From NCBI RefSeq assembly GCF_050286925.1, contig NZ_JBFWFX010000002.1:62001-126000 (forward strand): a stretch of 64,000 nt of DNA, read 5' to 3'. Position numbers and translations under genes: made by a program. Shown here in pieces: positions 1 through 8,868 of the stretch. The notes under the pieces were generated by a model. It saw only the letters and a program-made list of their open reading frames with translations, was not told where the DNA came from and ran no database searches. Every line of letters begins with the position of its first letter. The stretch's first letter is position 1. This stretch comes from Caloranaerobacter sp050286925 (GTDB lineage: Bacteria > Bacillota > Clostridia > Tissierellales > Thermohalobacteraceae).

Positions 1-320
1 TAATGGGTTGGGGACTTACTCCAGATCCAGATGCAAGAGGTATTTGGGGTTCTGATTTAGTAGGAAAAGGCGGATGGAATGCCGTTGGTTTTGTAAATAA
101 GAAGAGTGATGAGTTGTTGGAAAAAGGAGTTAAATATCTAGAAATAGAAAAGAGAAAACCAATATATCAAGAATGGGCTAAACTTATGAATGAAGAACTG
201 CCAGCTATATTCTTATATCATCAAAACGAAGGTAGAGCACTAAATCCTAAACTAAAAGGAACTCAAATCTTTACATTTGGGGACTATTATCAAGTGCATA
301 AGTGGTATTATGAGAAATAA
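1..320 (+). CDS. Oligopeptide ABC transporter substrate-binding protein, C-terminal part
   Basis: Only the last ~105 residues are in the window and the reading frame runs off the left edge, so this is a partial gene. The fragment resembles the C-terminal lobe of family 5 (OppA/DppA) solute-binding lipoproteins: a DPDARGIW-like stretch, then the typical KRKPIYQEW helix, ELPAIFLYHQNE strand and a terminal strand ending in WYYEK. Permease and ATPase genes of the Opp family follow on the same strand, which supports the assignment. The protein would capture peptides outside the membrane and deliver them to OppBC. The true start and signal peptide cannot be seen. Substrate specificity (oligopeptide, dipeptide or nickel) cannot be told from this piece. 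Confidence 0.85.
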   Translation, partial: MGWGLTPDPDARGIWGSDLVGKGGWNAVGFVNKKSDELLEKGVKYLEIEKRKPIYQEWAKLMNEELPAIFLYHQNEGRALNPKLKGTQIFTFGDYYQVHKWYYEK

Positions 321-360
321 AACATAAAAATATAAGTAGACTTATGTTTACAGATTTAGT

Positions 361-383
361 TAATAGCCCATATTGGGCTATTA
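361..383 (+). terminator. Stem-loop between the binding protein and oppB
   Basis: A 10-bp perfect stem (TAATAGCCCA / TGGGCTATTA) with a 3-nt loop lies 40 bp after the stop codon of the binding protein. The following T-tract is weak and interrupted. Such stem-loops often protect the upstream mRNA or cause partial termination, so that the binding protein exceeds the permease. That role is inference. Confidence 0.5.
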
Positions 384-468
384 ATTAAATTTGTCTTTAA
401 ATTTTAAGAAATCATATACCTTGTAGTTGATTTTAAATTGAAGGTTTATTTAAAAGGAGGGTACGAAC

Positions 469-1431
469 TTGAGAAAGTATATCATACGCAGGCTGTTAAT
501 TATGATACCAATCATGTTTGGGTTATCTATTATTTTATTTGCATTAATAAACAGCATGCCAGGAAATCCTTACCAACATATGATAAACCCCAAAATTAGG
601 CCAGAAGACAAAGAGAGAATGCTTAAAGCCATAGGATATTATGATCCACTTCCAGTTAAATATGTAAAGTGGGTAGGTAGAGCAATTAAAGGTGATTTAG
701 GGTATTCGATTAGATATAAGGTTCCTGTTACTGATGTAATAGGACGAAGAATAGGTAATACTTTTATTTTATCTCTTGCTGCTTTACTTTTAAGTACGAT
801 AATAGCTGTACCTATAGGAGTTATTTCTGCGACTAAACAGTATTCCATTTTTGATTATATAGTTACGATACTTGCATTTATAGGCATTTCTATACCTGCA
901 TTTTTCTTGGCTCTCCTATTGATTAAGTTTTTAGCATTTGATCTTGGATTATTTCCTATATCGGGAATTAGGACAGCAGGTGCTCATTATACAGGATTAA
1001 GAGCATTCCTAGACTTATTACATCATATGGCACTGCCTTTAATAGTTTTAACTTTACTCGAAATAGCGAGTACAATGAGGTATACACGTTCTAGTATGCT
1101 TGAAGTTATAAGACAAGACTATATTCGTACAGCTAGAGCAAAAGGTTTAAATGAAAAAGTTGTTATCTATAAACATGCACTTAGAAATGCACTTATACCA
1201 GTTGTAACTATATTGAGTTTGTCATTAGGATTTATATTATCAGGTGCAATTCTTACTGAAACTGTTTTTGCATGGCCAGGTATGGGAACTTTAATGTATC
1301 AAGGAGTATTAAATAGGGACTATCCTCTTATTATGGCAAGTAATATGCTTATTGCACTTTGTGTATTGATTGCTAATTTATTTGCTGATATAGTCTATGC
1401 ATTTATAGATCCAAGAATAAGATACAGTTAA
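469..1431 (+). CDS. oppB: Oligopeptide ABC transporter permease OppB
   Basis: This 320-residue integral membrane protein belongs to the OppB/DppB family. It has an N-terminal membrane segment at about residues 8-27, a periplasmic loop, and five further hydrophobic segments. The EAA loop that contacts the ATPases is visible as DYIRTARAKG at about residues 217-226, and the C-terminus IDPRIRYS is typical. The start is TTG at 469, preceded by AAAGGAGG. It forms the transmembrane channel with OppC and is energised by OppD and OppF. The gene abuts oppC, so the four genes are almost certainly one transcript. Confidence 0.95.
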   Translation: MRKYIIRRLLIMIPIMFGLSIILFALINSMPGNPYQHMINPKIRPEDKERMLKAIGYYDPLPVKYVKWVGRAIKGDLGYSIRYKVPVTDVIGRRIGNTFILSLAALLLSTIIAVPIGVISATKQYSIFDYIVTILAFIGISIPAFFLALLLIKFLAFDLGLFPISGIRTAGAHYTGLRAFLDLLHHMALPLIVLTLLEIASTMRYTRSSMLEVIRQDYIRTARAKGLNEKVVIYKHALRNALIPVVTILSLSLGFILSGAILTETVFAWPGMGTLMYQGVLNRDYPLIMASNMLIALCVLIANLFADIVYAFIDPRIRYS

Positions 1432-1452
1432 ATGAAAAAGGGGGCGAGAAAA

Positions 1453-2355
1453 GTGGCAGATGCTAAATCAGTAGTAGAAAATAATAGATTTATACAATAC
1501 GAAAAGGGAGTATCTCCTTGGCAACTTGCATTTGATAGACTCAAAAAAAATAAGTTAGCAATGTTTGGGTTTACGGTTTTAGCTATACTTGTTTTTTTAG
1601 CTATATTTGCACCGCTTGTTACAACACATGGTAGAGATACAATAGACCCATTAAGAGTGTTTGAACCGCCATCTAAAGAACATTGGTTAGGAACAGATGA
1701 ATTAGGTAGAGATGTGTATACTAGATTAATTTATGGAGCAAGAGTTTCATTAAGTGTTGGACTAGTTTCAACTGGTATAGCAGCAGTTATTGGAGTTACA
1801 CTAGGAGCTATAGCAGGTTATTTTGGAGGTTGGGTAGATAACTTTATAATGAGAATAGTAGATATTTTCTTGTGTTTTCCATTCTTTGTAATGGCTATTA
1901 CAATGGCAGCTATACTTGGACCTAGTATATGGAATGTTATGCTTATAAGGGGAATTCTTAGTTGGACTGGAATAGCTAGACTAGTAAGGGCAGAAGTATT
2001 ATCGCTTAAAGAAAGAGAGTTTATAGAGGCAGCAAGAGCACTTGGACTAAACTCTAAAGAGATAATTATTAATCATATATTACCTAATGTTTTTGCTCCT
2101 ATTATTGTAGCTGTTACGCTTGGAATAGCTGGTGGTATATTAAGCGAAGCGGGCCTAAGTTTCTTGGGATTAGGAGTAAAACAGCCAAGGCCAAGTTGGG
2201 GTAATATGCTTTCGGCTGCACAGTCTATGCGTTCGCTTAGATTACATTGGTGGTTATGGATTCCTCCAGGAATATTGGTATTTATTACAGTATTGTCAAT
2301 TAACCTTTTAGGTGATGGATTAAGAGATGCACTAGATCCAAAGTTAAAACAGTAG
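1453..2355 (+). CDS. oppC: Oligopeptide ABC transporter permease OppC
   Basis: Second channel subunit of the Opp transporter. It shows the OppC N-terminal membrane anchor, the LGTDELGRDVYTRLIYGAR motif that opens the permease domain, the EAA loop EFIEAARALGL at about residues 196-206, and the C-terminal LGDGLRDALDPK signature. An in-frame ATG at 1432 abuts the oppB stop but has no ribosome binding site. GTG at 1453 follows AAAAGGGGGCG with about 8-nt spacing, so I prefer it; the product is then 300 residues, normal for OppC. Confidence 0.93.
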   Translation: MADAKSVVENNRFIQYEKGVSPWQLAFDRLKKNKLAMFGFTVLAILVFLAIFAPLVTTHGRDTIDPLRVFEPPSKEHWLGTDELGRDVYTRLIYGARVSLSVGLVSTGIAAVIGVTLGAIAGYFGGWVDNFIMRIVDIFLCFPFFVMAITMAAILGPSIWNVMLIRGILSWTGIARLVRAEVLSLKEREFIEAARALGLNSKEIIINHILPNVFAPIIVAVTLGIAGGILSEAGLSFLGLGVKQPRPSWGNMLSAAQSMRSLRLHWWLWIPPGILVFITVLSINLLGDGLRDALDPKLKQ

Positions 2356-2367
2356 GAGGTGTAAGAG

Positions 2368-3351
2368 TTGTCAGAAATATTACTAAAAGTAGAGGGATTA
2401 AAGACAAGCTTCAATACATCGCATGGCAAGATTACAGCAGTTAATGATGTAGATTTTGTGGTTAAAAAGGGGAAAGTTTTAGGTATAGTAGGAGAGTCTG
2501 GATGCGGAAAAAGTGTTACATCACTTTCAGTAATGAGATTAGTTCCGAAACCAAATGGTTTTATAGAAAAGGGGAAAATATTTTTTGATGGGAAAGACCT
2601 TTTAAAACTTTTTGAAGATGAAATGAGAATGTTGAGAGGAAATGAAATTGCAATGATATTCCAAGAGCCAATGACCGCATTAAATCCTGTGTTTTCTATA
2701 GGAGATCAAATTGGGGAAGTTTTAGAACTTCATTTAAATTTAAAAGGTAAACAAAATAGAGAGAAATGTATCGAGCTTTTAAAAATGGTTGGTATACCTA
2801 GAGCGGAGAAGGTTATAGATGAGTATCCTCATCAGTTAAGTGGAGGAATGAGGCAAAGAGTAATGATAGCCATGGCATTGAGTTGTAATCCTAAACTATT
2901 AATAGCAGACGAACCAACAACAGCATTAGATGTTACAATACAGGCACAAGTTCTCGATCTAATTAGAAAATTAAAGGACGAATTTAAAACAGCGATTATG
3001 TTTATAACTCATGACTTAGGTGTTATAGCAGAGATGGCAGATGATGTAGTAGTTATGTATGCTGGCAAAATTGTAGAGGAAGCAAATGTTATCGATTTAT
3101 TTAAAAATCCAAAGCATCCATATACAATAGGATTACTTAATTCAAGACCTTCTTTAATAGGTAAAGACGAAAAATTAAAGTGTATAAGAGGTATGGTTCC
3201 AAGTTTATTTAATATGCCAAAAGGATGTGCTTTTGAACCAAGATGCGATTATGCTATGGATATTTGTAAAGAAAAGATGCCCGAACTAGTAGAAATAAAA
3301 TCTGGACACAAGGTGAGATGCTGGCTACATAGTAAAGGGGGTACCAAGTAG
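2368..3351 (+). CDS. oppD: Oligopeptide ABC transporter ATPase OppD
   Basis: A 327-residue ABC ATPase. Visible motifs are Walker A GESGCGKS near residue 43, the signature LSGGMRQR near 158, and Walker B LLIADEPT followed by the TTALDVTIQAQ D-loop. The C-terminal oligopeptide-transport extension carries the cysteine pattern GCAFEPRC...C, which in OppD/DppD proteins can hold an Fe-S cluster. Start is TTG at 2368 after an AGGAGGTG ribosome binding site. It hydrolyses ATP on the cytoplasmic face together with OppF. Confidence 0.95.
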   Translation: MSEILLKVEGLKTSFNTSHGKITAVNDVDFVVKKGKVLGIVGESGCGKSVTSLSVMRLVPKPNGFIEKGKIFFDGKDLLKLFEDEMRMLRGNEIAMIFQEPMTALNPVFSIGDQIGEVLELHLNLKGKQNREKCIELLKMVGIPRAEKVIDEYPHQLSGGMRQRVMIAMALSCNPKLLIADEPTTALDVTIQAQVLDLIRKLKDEFKTAIMFITHDLGVIAEMADDVVVMYAGKIVEEANVIDLFKNPKHPYTIGLLNSRPSLIGKDEKLKCIRGMVPSLFNMPKGCAFEPRCDYAMDICKEKMPELVEIKSGHKVRCWLHSKGGTK

Positions 3352-4343
3352 TGACAGACAATATAATAGAAATTAAAAATCTGAAAAAATATTTTCCAAT
3401 TACAGGTGGAGTATTATCGAGAAAAATAGGAGATGTCAAAGCTGTTGATGGTATTTCTTTTGAGATAAAAAGAGGGGAAGTTTTTGGATTAGTTGGAGAA
3501 TCAGGATGCGGCAAATCAACGACAGGGAGGACTATTTTGAGACTACTTAATCCTACAGCGGGTTCAGTTAAATTTGAGGGAAAGGTAATATTTGACGTTG
3601 AGAAAAAAAAGTATATGAACAAAGAAGAAATGAGACGGCTTAGAAAAGATATGCAGATAATTTTCCAAGATCCATATGCTTCTTTAGATCCGCGGATGAA
3701 TGTTGGTTCAATAGTATCAGAAGGTTTAAAGAAACATGGTATTGCAAAAGGAAAAGAAGCAATAGATTTAGCTAAAGAATTATTAGAATTATGTGGACTA
3801 AGAGCTGCTTATATAAATAAATATCCACATGAGTTTAGTGGAGGACAGAGACAGAGGATAGGCATAGCAAGGGCATTAGCTTTGAAACCAAAGTTTATAG
3901 TATGTGATGAGCCTATAGCGGCACTAGATGTTTCAATTCAAGCTCAGGTTTTAACGTTAATGCAGGAGCTTAAGGAACAGTTCGGCTTAACTTATCTTTT
4001 TATATCACACGATTTAAGTGTTGTAAAATACTTCTGTGATCGTATAGGAGTTATGTACTTAGGTAATTTTGTTGAAATTGCTGTTAGTGAAAATCTATTT
4101 GCAAATCCATTGCATCCATATACGAAAGCTTTGTTATCAGCAGTACCTATTTCAGATCCAACGGTTAAAAAGGAAAGAATTATATTAGAGGGAGATGTAC
4201 CGAGTCCAGCAAATCCTCCAAAAGGATGTAAATTCCATACAAGATGTCAATATGTAAAAGATATATGTAAAGAGCAAGTACCTCAATTAAAAGAAGTAGA
4301 ATCAGGACATTTTGTTGCATGCCATTTTGTTGATAAAATGTAG
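3351..4343 (+). CDS. oppF: Oligopeptide ABC transporter ATPase OppF
   Basis: A 330-residue partner of OppD. It contains Walker A GESGCGKS near residue 52, signature FSGGQRQR near 163, Walker B FIVCDEPIAALDVSIQAQ, and the GCKFHTRC...C C-terminal motif of the peptide-transport ATPases. Starting at GTG 3351, it overlaps the oppD stop codon by one base, which suggests translational coupling. DEPI replaces the common DEPT after Walker B; the catalytic Glu is intact. Confidence 0.95.
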   Translation: MTDNIIEIKNLKKYFPITGGVLSRKIGDVKAVDGISFEIKRGEVFGLVGESGCGKSTTGRTILRLLNPTAGSVKFEGKVIFDVEKKKYMNKEEMRRLRKDMQIIFQDPYASLDPRMNVGSIVSEGLKKHGIAKGKEAIDLAKELLELCGLRAAYINKYPHEFSGGQRQRIGIARALALKPKFIVCDEPIAALDVSIQAQVLTLMQELKEQFGLTYLFISHDLSVVKYFCDRIGVMYLGNFVEIAVSENLFANPLHPYTKALLSAVPISDPTVKKERIILEGDVPSPANPPKGCKFHTRCQYVKDICKEQVPQLKEVESGHFVACHFVDKM

Positions 4344-4383
4344 TTTATTAAATAATATTTGTAAATAAATGGTGGTGTTATAA

Positions 4384-4530
4384 ATGGATAAAAATGATGA
4401 TGTACGTTTAGGCTGGAGAGATGTAATAGCTCTTACGATAGCTATGTATAGAATAGTAATACCAAGAGTATTATCCATAGCAGCGGGTTTATTATTTATT
4501 ATTCTATTAATAGAATTTTTTATAAAATAG
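4384..4530 (+). CDS. Small membrane protein, 48 residues, unknown function
   Basis: A short open frame 40 bp after oppF, with a GGTGG ribosome binding site. The product is charged at the N-terminus (DKNDDVRLGW) and has one strongly hydrophobic segment at about residues 28-46 ending in FFIK. It lies before the shared terminator, so it is probably the last cistron of the opp transcript. I do not recognise a family. It could be a small transporter accessory protein, but nothing in the sequence shows this. Confidence 0.6.
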   Translation: MDKNDDVRLGWRDVIALTIAMYRIVIPRVLSIAAGLLFIILLIEFFIK

Positions 4531-4557
4531 AGTCAAGGAACTATTCCTTGACTCTAT
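4527..4557. terminator. Bidirectional terminator between opp operon and pepF
   Basis: A 14-bp perfect stem with a CTA loop. It includes the stop codons of the 48-residue gene on the plus strand and of pepF on the minus strand. Convergent genes share it. Confidence 0.85.
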
Positions 4558-6338
4558 AGTATATTTGATTTGCTTAATTCGATAAACTTTTCAATATCCT
4601 TTTCAATTAACTTCAAAGAGCTTCTCCAAAAATCTACTGACCTTATATCTATGCCCATTAATTTTGCTACATCTACAGCATTATTTTTTCCTGTAGCTGC
4701 AAGCAAGTTATCATACTCTTCAACAAATGCTTCTCCCTTTTTTAAATATTCTGCATATAATCCAGTTGCAAACAACAATCCAAAAGCATATGGGAAGTTA
4801 TAGAAGTTATAAGCGGCTTCATAGTAATGCGGTTTACAAACCCACATATATGGATGTAAGTAATTTTCATCTAAACCATCACCGTAAGCTTCTTTTTGAG
4901 CATCTAACATAAGTTCTTTTAGTTCTCTTACAGATAGGGCATGGTCTTTTCTTTTCTCAAATAAGTTAGATTCAAATAAGAAACGGCTGTAAATATCAAC
5001 GATAACTTGTCCTGCATCAGAGATAGATTGTTCTAATATCCAAAAAGCCTCTTTTTCAGTAGCTTCTTTTAATGCAGCATTTTTTACTATAGTCTCGCAG
5101 AAGATAGAAGCTGTTTCAGCTAATGGCATAGGGTAGTCGCTATTTAATATACTTTCATCCTTTAAACAATCTCCATGGTAGCCGTGACCTAATTCATGAG
5201 CAAGTGTTATAACATCGCTGAAACTGCCAGTAAAATTAGATAAAATCCTACTTTGTTTTATAGGATGAAGGTTTGAACAGAACGCTCCTCCTCTTTTACC
5301 TTCTCTTGGTTCTGCATCTATCCATCTATTTTTGAACGCAGTATCAGCAAATGTAGCTAATTTTTCACTAAAGCTTCTAAAATTCTTTACTATATAATCC
5401 TTAGCCTCATCATATGTAAAATTCATATCAATTTCTCCCATAGGAGCAAATAGTTCATAGAAAGGAAGACCGTTATTATAGCCTAGAAGTTCAGCCTTTC
5501 TTTTGTAGTATTTTCTAAAAGTAGGTAAACTTTCTTTTATTGCAGAAAGCATAGCATCTAGTGTTTCTCTATCCATTCTCGAGTCAATTAGTGTCATATT
5601 TAATGGGGAACTATATCCTCTCATTTCACATATAGTAAGGACTTCACCTTTTATACCATTAAGGCATGCTGCTGAAGATTCTTCTATTTTTTTGTATGCT
5701 TTCAATTCAGCTTCATAGGCTGTTTTTCTAATATTAGGATCTTTGTCGTATGCCATATTTCTTACAATAGGAAGTGGAAGCTGTTTTTCTTCTCCGTCAA
5801 CATTAATATCTACAAGGAGAGTTGATGTAAGTATATTTTGAAGTTTTGTCCAGGCATTTGAGCCTGTATTAGACATTTTAGCAATTAATATTTCTTCTTC
5901 ATCACTAAGTAGATATTTTGCTTTATTATAAATTTCTTTTAGATAGAATTCATGTTCTTTTAAAATATCAGATGATGAGATTATTTCATCAAGATTTTCT
6001 ATAGAGCTTAACCATCTTTGAAATTTAACTGTTGGCTTTGTTAGTTCAGTTATTTTAGTCTGAAGTTTATCAATAACCATTAAAGCTTTTTCATTTTTAG
6101 CATCAACACTTGAAGTAAGCTCTGCAAATGACATTAGCTTTTCAAAAAGAGTATTTAGTTCTATTTGTATGTTTATATATTCCTCTATTTTTTGCATTGT
6201 ATTGTCTTTAGTATTGAGGTTAACTTCAGCCCAATCATTAATTTTTTTAATAACACTATTAAGTTTTTCCATGTCATTGATGAAATTTTCTGATTCAAAA
6301 GATGTATATAACTCATCTAAGCTCCACCTTAAATCCAT
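4554..6338 (-). CDS. pepF: Oligoendopeptidase F (M3 family zinc metallopeptidase)
   Basis: A 594-residue cytoplasmic zinc peptidase of the M3/PepF family, which cuts short peptides. The active-site motif HELGHGYHG lies near residues 379-387: two His zinc ligands plus the catalytic Glu. The downstream third ligand is expected in the PLAETASIFCE segment about 25 residues later. Length and the alpha-helical N-terminal domain fit the family. The start is ATG at 6338 with a GGAGG site on the minus strand. It lies next to the peptide importer and could digest imported peptides, but it is transcribed convergently with opp. Confidence 0.95.
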   Translation of the reverse strand: MDLRWSLDELYTSFESENFINDMEKLNSVIKKINDWAEVNLNTKDNTMQKIEEYINIQIELNTLFEKLMSFAELTSSVDAKNEKALMVIDKLQTKITELTKPTVKFQRWLSSIENLDEIISSSDILKEHEFYLKEIYNKAKYLLSDEEEILIAKMSNTGSNAWTKLQNILTSTLLVDINVDGEEKQLPLPIVRNMAYDKDPNIRKTAYEAELKAYKKIEESSAACLNGIKGEVLTICEMRGYSSPLNMTLIDSRMDRETLDAMLSAIKESLPTFRKYYKRKAELLGYNNGLPFYELFAPMGEIDMNFTYDEAKDYIVKNFRSFSEKLATFADTAFKNRWIDAEPREGKRGGAFCSNLHPIKQSRILSNFTGSFSDVITLAHELGHGYHGDCLKDESILNSDYPMPLAETASIFCETIVKNAALKEATEKEAFWILEQSISDAGQVIVDIYSRFLFESNLFEKRKDHALSVRELKELMLDAQKEAYGDGLDENYLHPYMWVCKPHYYEAAYNFYNFPYAFGLLFATGLYAEYLKKGEAFVEEYDNLLAATGKNNAVDVAKLMGIDIRSVDFWRSSLKLIEKDIEKFIELSKSNIL

Positions 6339-6630
6339 AACTATACCTCCTTATTTTTAGAATATTTTAACAGTTTATTTTAATAATATATCTTTTTATC
6401 TAATATTTCAATATATAATAATATTTATAAATTATAATATATCATAATTGTTCTATAAAAGATTTAAAAGAAAATAAAATGACAAAGAAGAATGAATATA
6501 AATTATATAATAGAAAATTCAACAAAAAAATTGACGAAAAAAAGGAATTTGTTTGCTTGGTGTAGAATATATAAAATGACATTTATAACATTTATAAGCA
6601 GGTTAAAAGTATCAATTGAATATTGAATAG
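6339..6630. other. AT-rich intergenic region upstream of the riboswitch
   Basis: No gene was found. The stretch probably contains the pepF promoter on the minus strand and the chemoreceptor promoter on the plus strand. At 6531-6538 is TTGACGAA, which matches the Spo0A-box core TGNCGAA. Confidence 0.5.
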
Positions 6631-6718
6631 TACGATAAAGGCAAACCTATCGAAAGGTAGGGACGCAAAGTCATGGGTCTAAGGGACATATGTCCTAAGA
6701 TTGCCAGACTGCCGATAT
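6631..6718 (+). ncRNA. Cyclic di-GMP-I riboswitch (GEMM-I) aptamer
   Basis: The conserved GEMM-I core is directly readable: AAGGCAAACC, a stem closed by a CGAAAG tetraloop, GGGACGCAAAG, the GGTCTAAG segment, a variable P3 helix, and a closing GCCAGACTGCCG. The aptamer binds c-di-GMP. It is followed within 25 bases by an intrinsic terminator and then by a chemoreceptor gene, so it controls that gene by transcription termination. GATATA/TATATC at 6714-6734 can form a small hairpin between aptamer and terminator. Confidence 0.95.
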
Positions 6719-6742
6719 AAGTTGGAAATATATCAAAGGCAG

Positions 6743-6772
6743 AACTATACCCATGAGTATAGTTTTTTTTTT
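6743..6772 (+). terminator. Riboswitch-controlled terminator
   Basis: AACTATAC / GTATAGTT with loop CCATGA is followed by a run of ten T. It is the expression platform of the c-di-GMP riboswitch upstream. Confidence 0.9.
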
Positions 6773-6801
6773 GAAAAATAAAAGGGGAAAGGAGAATTAT
6801 A

Positions 6802-8853
6802 TTGAAAATGGAAAATATTTTTAGAAGTGTAAGATTTAAATTACTATCAATTTTTATGGTAGTAATCATATTACCTTTAAGCCTATTAGGTTATTTTACT
6901 TACCGGAAATCTTTTGAAATATTAGAGGGTAATTTTAGAATTACTACACAACAAAATATAGACGGAGTTAATAAATATTTAAATGAGCATTTAACAAGGA
7001 TGGAGAAATTAGTTTCAATATTAGCTGATAATGTGAGTTTTAAGAATATAGATAATAAGAATATTGTTTTTAATCAAGAAAATATGATATACGAAGAGAA
7101 TTTGAATAATGAAAAGCTAGTTATGGAGTTATTAAAAAGTGTTAAGGAAAATAATCTTGAGATAATGAACATATATTTTGGTACAGAAAGTGGAGATATG
7201 TATATATACCCAAATGTAAAGTTACCAAATAATTATAACCATAAGACTAGACCATGGTATAAGATAGCTTTAGAAAACAAAGGCAAAGTAATGTGGACAA
7301 AGCCTTATAAAGATGCAGTTACAGGTGAAGTAGCTATAACAGTATCTAAAACTGTTATAAATAATGGTAATGTTGTAGGAGTTATAGGTATAGGTATGAA
7401 TCTTAAGCATTTATCAGAAAAGCTATCGGGTATAGCTGTTGGTAAAAAAGGATATGTTTTTGTTACGGATGAAAATGGTACTCTTATAGCATATCCTGAT
7501 CCAAAACAAATAGGTAATAGTGATATGATTCCTAAGTTAGAATTTTGGCCGACTGCGAAGACAAATAATAGAGGATTTTCAAAATATGTTTTTGAAGGAA
7601 AGAATAAATTTTTAAGTTTTACAACAAATGAAAAAACAGGCTGGAAACTCATGGCTTCTATGGAGGAAAATGAATTACTACAAGATACAGATATAATAAA
7701 GCATTTTGTATTATATGGTATATTAATAGGGATAATATTAGCAGTTATTATTTCGTTAATTATATCAGGGAAAGTAGCTAAACAGTTGAATAAAGTCAAA
7801 GTAGCTATTGAAAAGGCTTCGACAGGAGATTTAACGTCAAAAGCAGAATTGAAGACAAAAGATGAATTTGGTCAAATAGCGAACAGCTTTAATAATATGA
7901 TTGATAATATAAGTAATTTGATTAAAGAAGTTAAGAAGGCTTCAAATACTGTTTATGAAGCATCAGAATCTTTAGCTGCAACAACGCAGCAAGCAACAAT
8001 AGCATCTGATGAAATAGCTAAGACAATAGAGGAAGTTGCAAAAAGTACTACAGAGCAGGCTAAAGATACTGAAAAAGGTTCTTTTAATGCTAATGAATTA
8101 GCAAAAGCTATAGATATAGTACTTAATACAACAGAAAAAATGAATAACATTTCAAAAGAAACGAGCGAACTTAGCAATGATGGATTAGAGCAAGTCAAAG
8201 TGCTAATAGAAAAAACAAGAGAAAATAGTAAAGCAGCTATGAGAGTGAATGAGATAGTTCAAAAAGTAGATAAGAGTTCAGAAGAAATTGGAGTAATTAC
8301 TGATACAATATCACAAATAGCAGAACAGACAAATCTTCTCGCTCTAAATGCAGCTATAGAAGCCGCAAGAGCAGGAGAACAAGGGAAAGGATTTGCAGTT
8401 GTTGCTGAGGAAATAAGAAAATTGGCAGAACAATCATCAAAAGCAGCAGAAGAAATAAAGGCTTTAATAGAAGGTATACAAAATCAATCAAAAATTGCTG
8501 TAGATGCAATGGCAAATGCAAGAGTTATTGTTGAAGAGCAAGATTTAGCAGTATTAGAAACTGAAAAAATATTTAATAAAATATTAATTTCTATAAGAAA
8601 TTTAGTTGACAAAGTTTCAGAAATAAAAGAATATAACTATGATATGGCTAAAAAGAAAAACGAAATACTAGATATTATATCAAATATTTCAGCCGCTGCA
8701 CAACAAACAGCAGCTGCAACTCAGCAAGTGTCAGCATCTACAGAAGAACAGTTAGCTTCTATGGAAACTATTTCTTCACATACTCAAGATTTAAAAGCTC
8801 TAGCAGATAAATTACAAGAAATAGTTAATGAATTTAAAGTAAACGAGGGCTAA
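6802..8853 (+). CDS. Methyl-accepting chemotaxis protein with dCache sensor
   Basis: A 683-residue transmembrane chemoreceptor. Membrane segment 1 is at about residues 14-32. The extracellular dCache domain spans about 33-300 and contains the TRPWYK and YVFVTDENG motifs. Membrane segment 2 is at about 304-322, the HAMP domain at about 325-377, and the cytoplasmic signalling domain runs to the end. The hairpin tip EQTNLLALNAAIEAARAGEQ lies near 510-530. The start is TTG 6802, 7 bases after AAAGGAG; ATG 6808 is an alternative. The ligand is unknown. The upstream riboswitch ties its expression to c-di-GMP, which links motility to the sessile switch. Confidence 0.95.
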   Translation: MKMENIFRSVRFKLLSIFMVVIILPLSLLGYFTYRKSFEILEGNFRITTQQNIDGVNKYLNEHLTRMEKLVSILADNVSFKNIDNKNIVFNQENMIYEENLNNEKLVMELLKSVKENNLEIMNIYFGTESGDMYIYPNVKLPNNYNHKTRPWYKIALENKGKVMWTKPYKDAVTGEVAITVSKTVINNGNVVGVIGIGMNLKHLSEKLSGIAVGKKGYVFVTDENGTLIAYPDPKQIGNSDMIPKLEFWPTAKTNNRGFSKYVFEGKNKFLSFTTNEKTGWKLMASMEENELLQDTDIIKHFVLYGILIGIILAVIISLIISGKVAKQLNKVKVAIEKASTGDLTSKAELKTKDEFGQIANSFNNMIDNISNLIKEVKKASNTVYEASESLAATTQQATIASDEIAKTIEEVAKSTTEQAKDTEKGSFNANELAKAIDIVLNTTEKMNNISKETSELSNDGLEQVKVLIEKTRENSKAAMRVNEIVQKVDKSSEEIGVITDTISQIAEQTNLLALNAAIEAARAGEQGKGFAVVAEEIRKLAEQSSKAAEEIKALIEGIQNQSKIAVDAMANARVIVEEQDLAVLETEKIFNKILISIRNLVDKVSEIKEYNYDMAKKKNEILDIISNISAAAQQTAAATQQVSASTEEQLASMETISSHTQDLKALADKLQEIVNEFKVNEG

Positions 8854-8864
8854 TTTAAGCCCTC
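8845..8864. terminator. Bidirectional terminator
   Basis: GAGGGCT / AGCCCTC with an AATTTA loop, between the convergent chemoreceptor gene and pepT. It contains the chemoreceptor stop codon. Confidence 0.75.
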
Positions 8865-8868
8865 TAAT

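Noticed and set aside
7305..7799. 164-residue minus-strand frame inside the first chemoreceptor
   Set aside because: Antisense shadow of the dCache domain, with no ribosome site.
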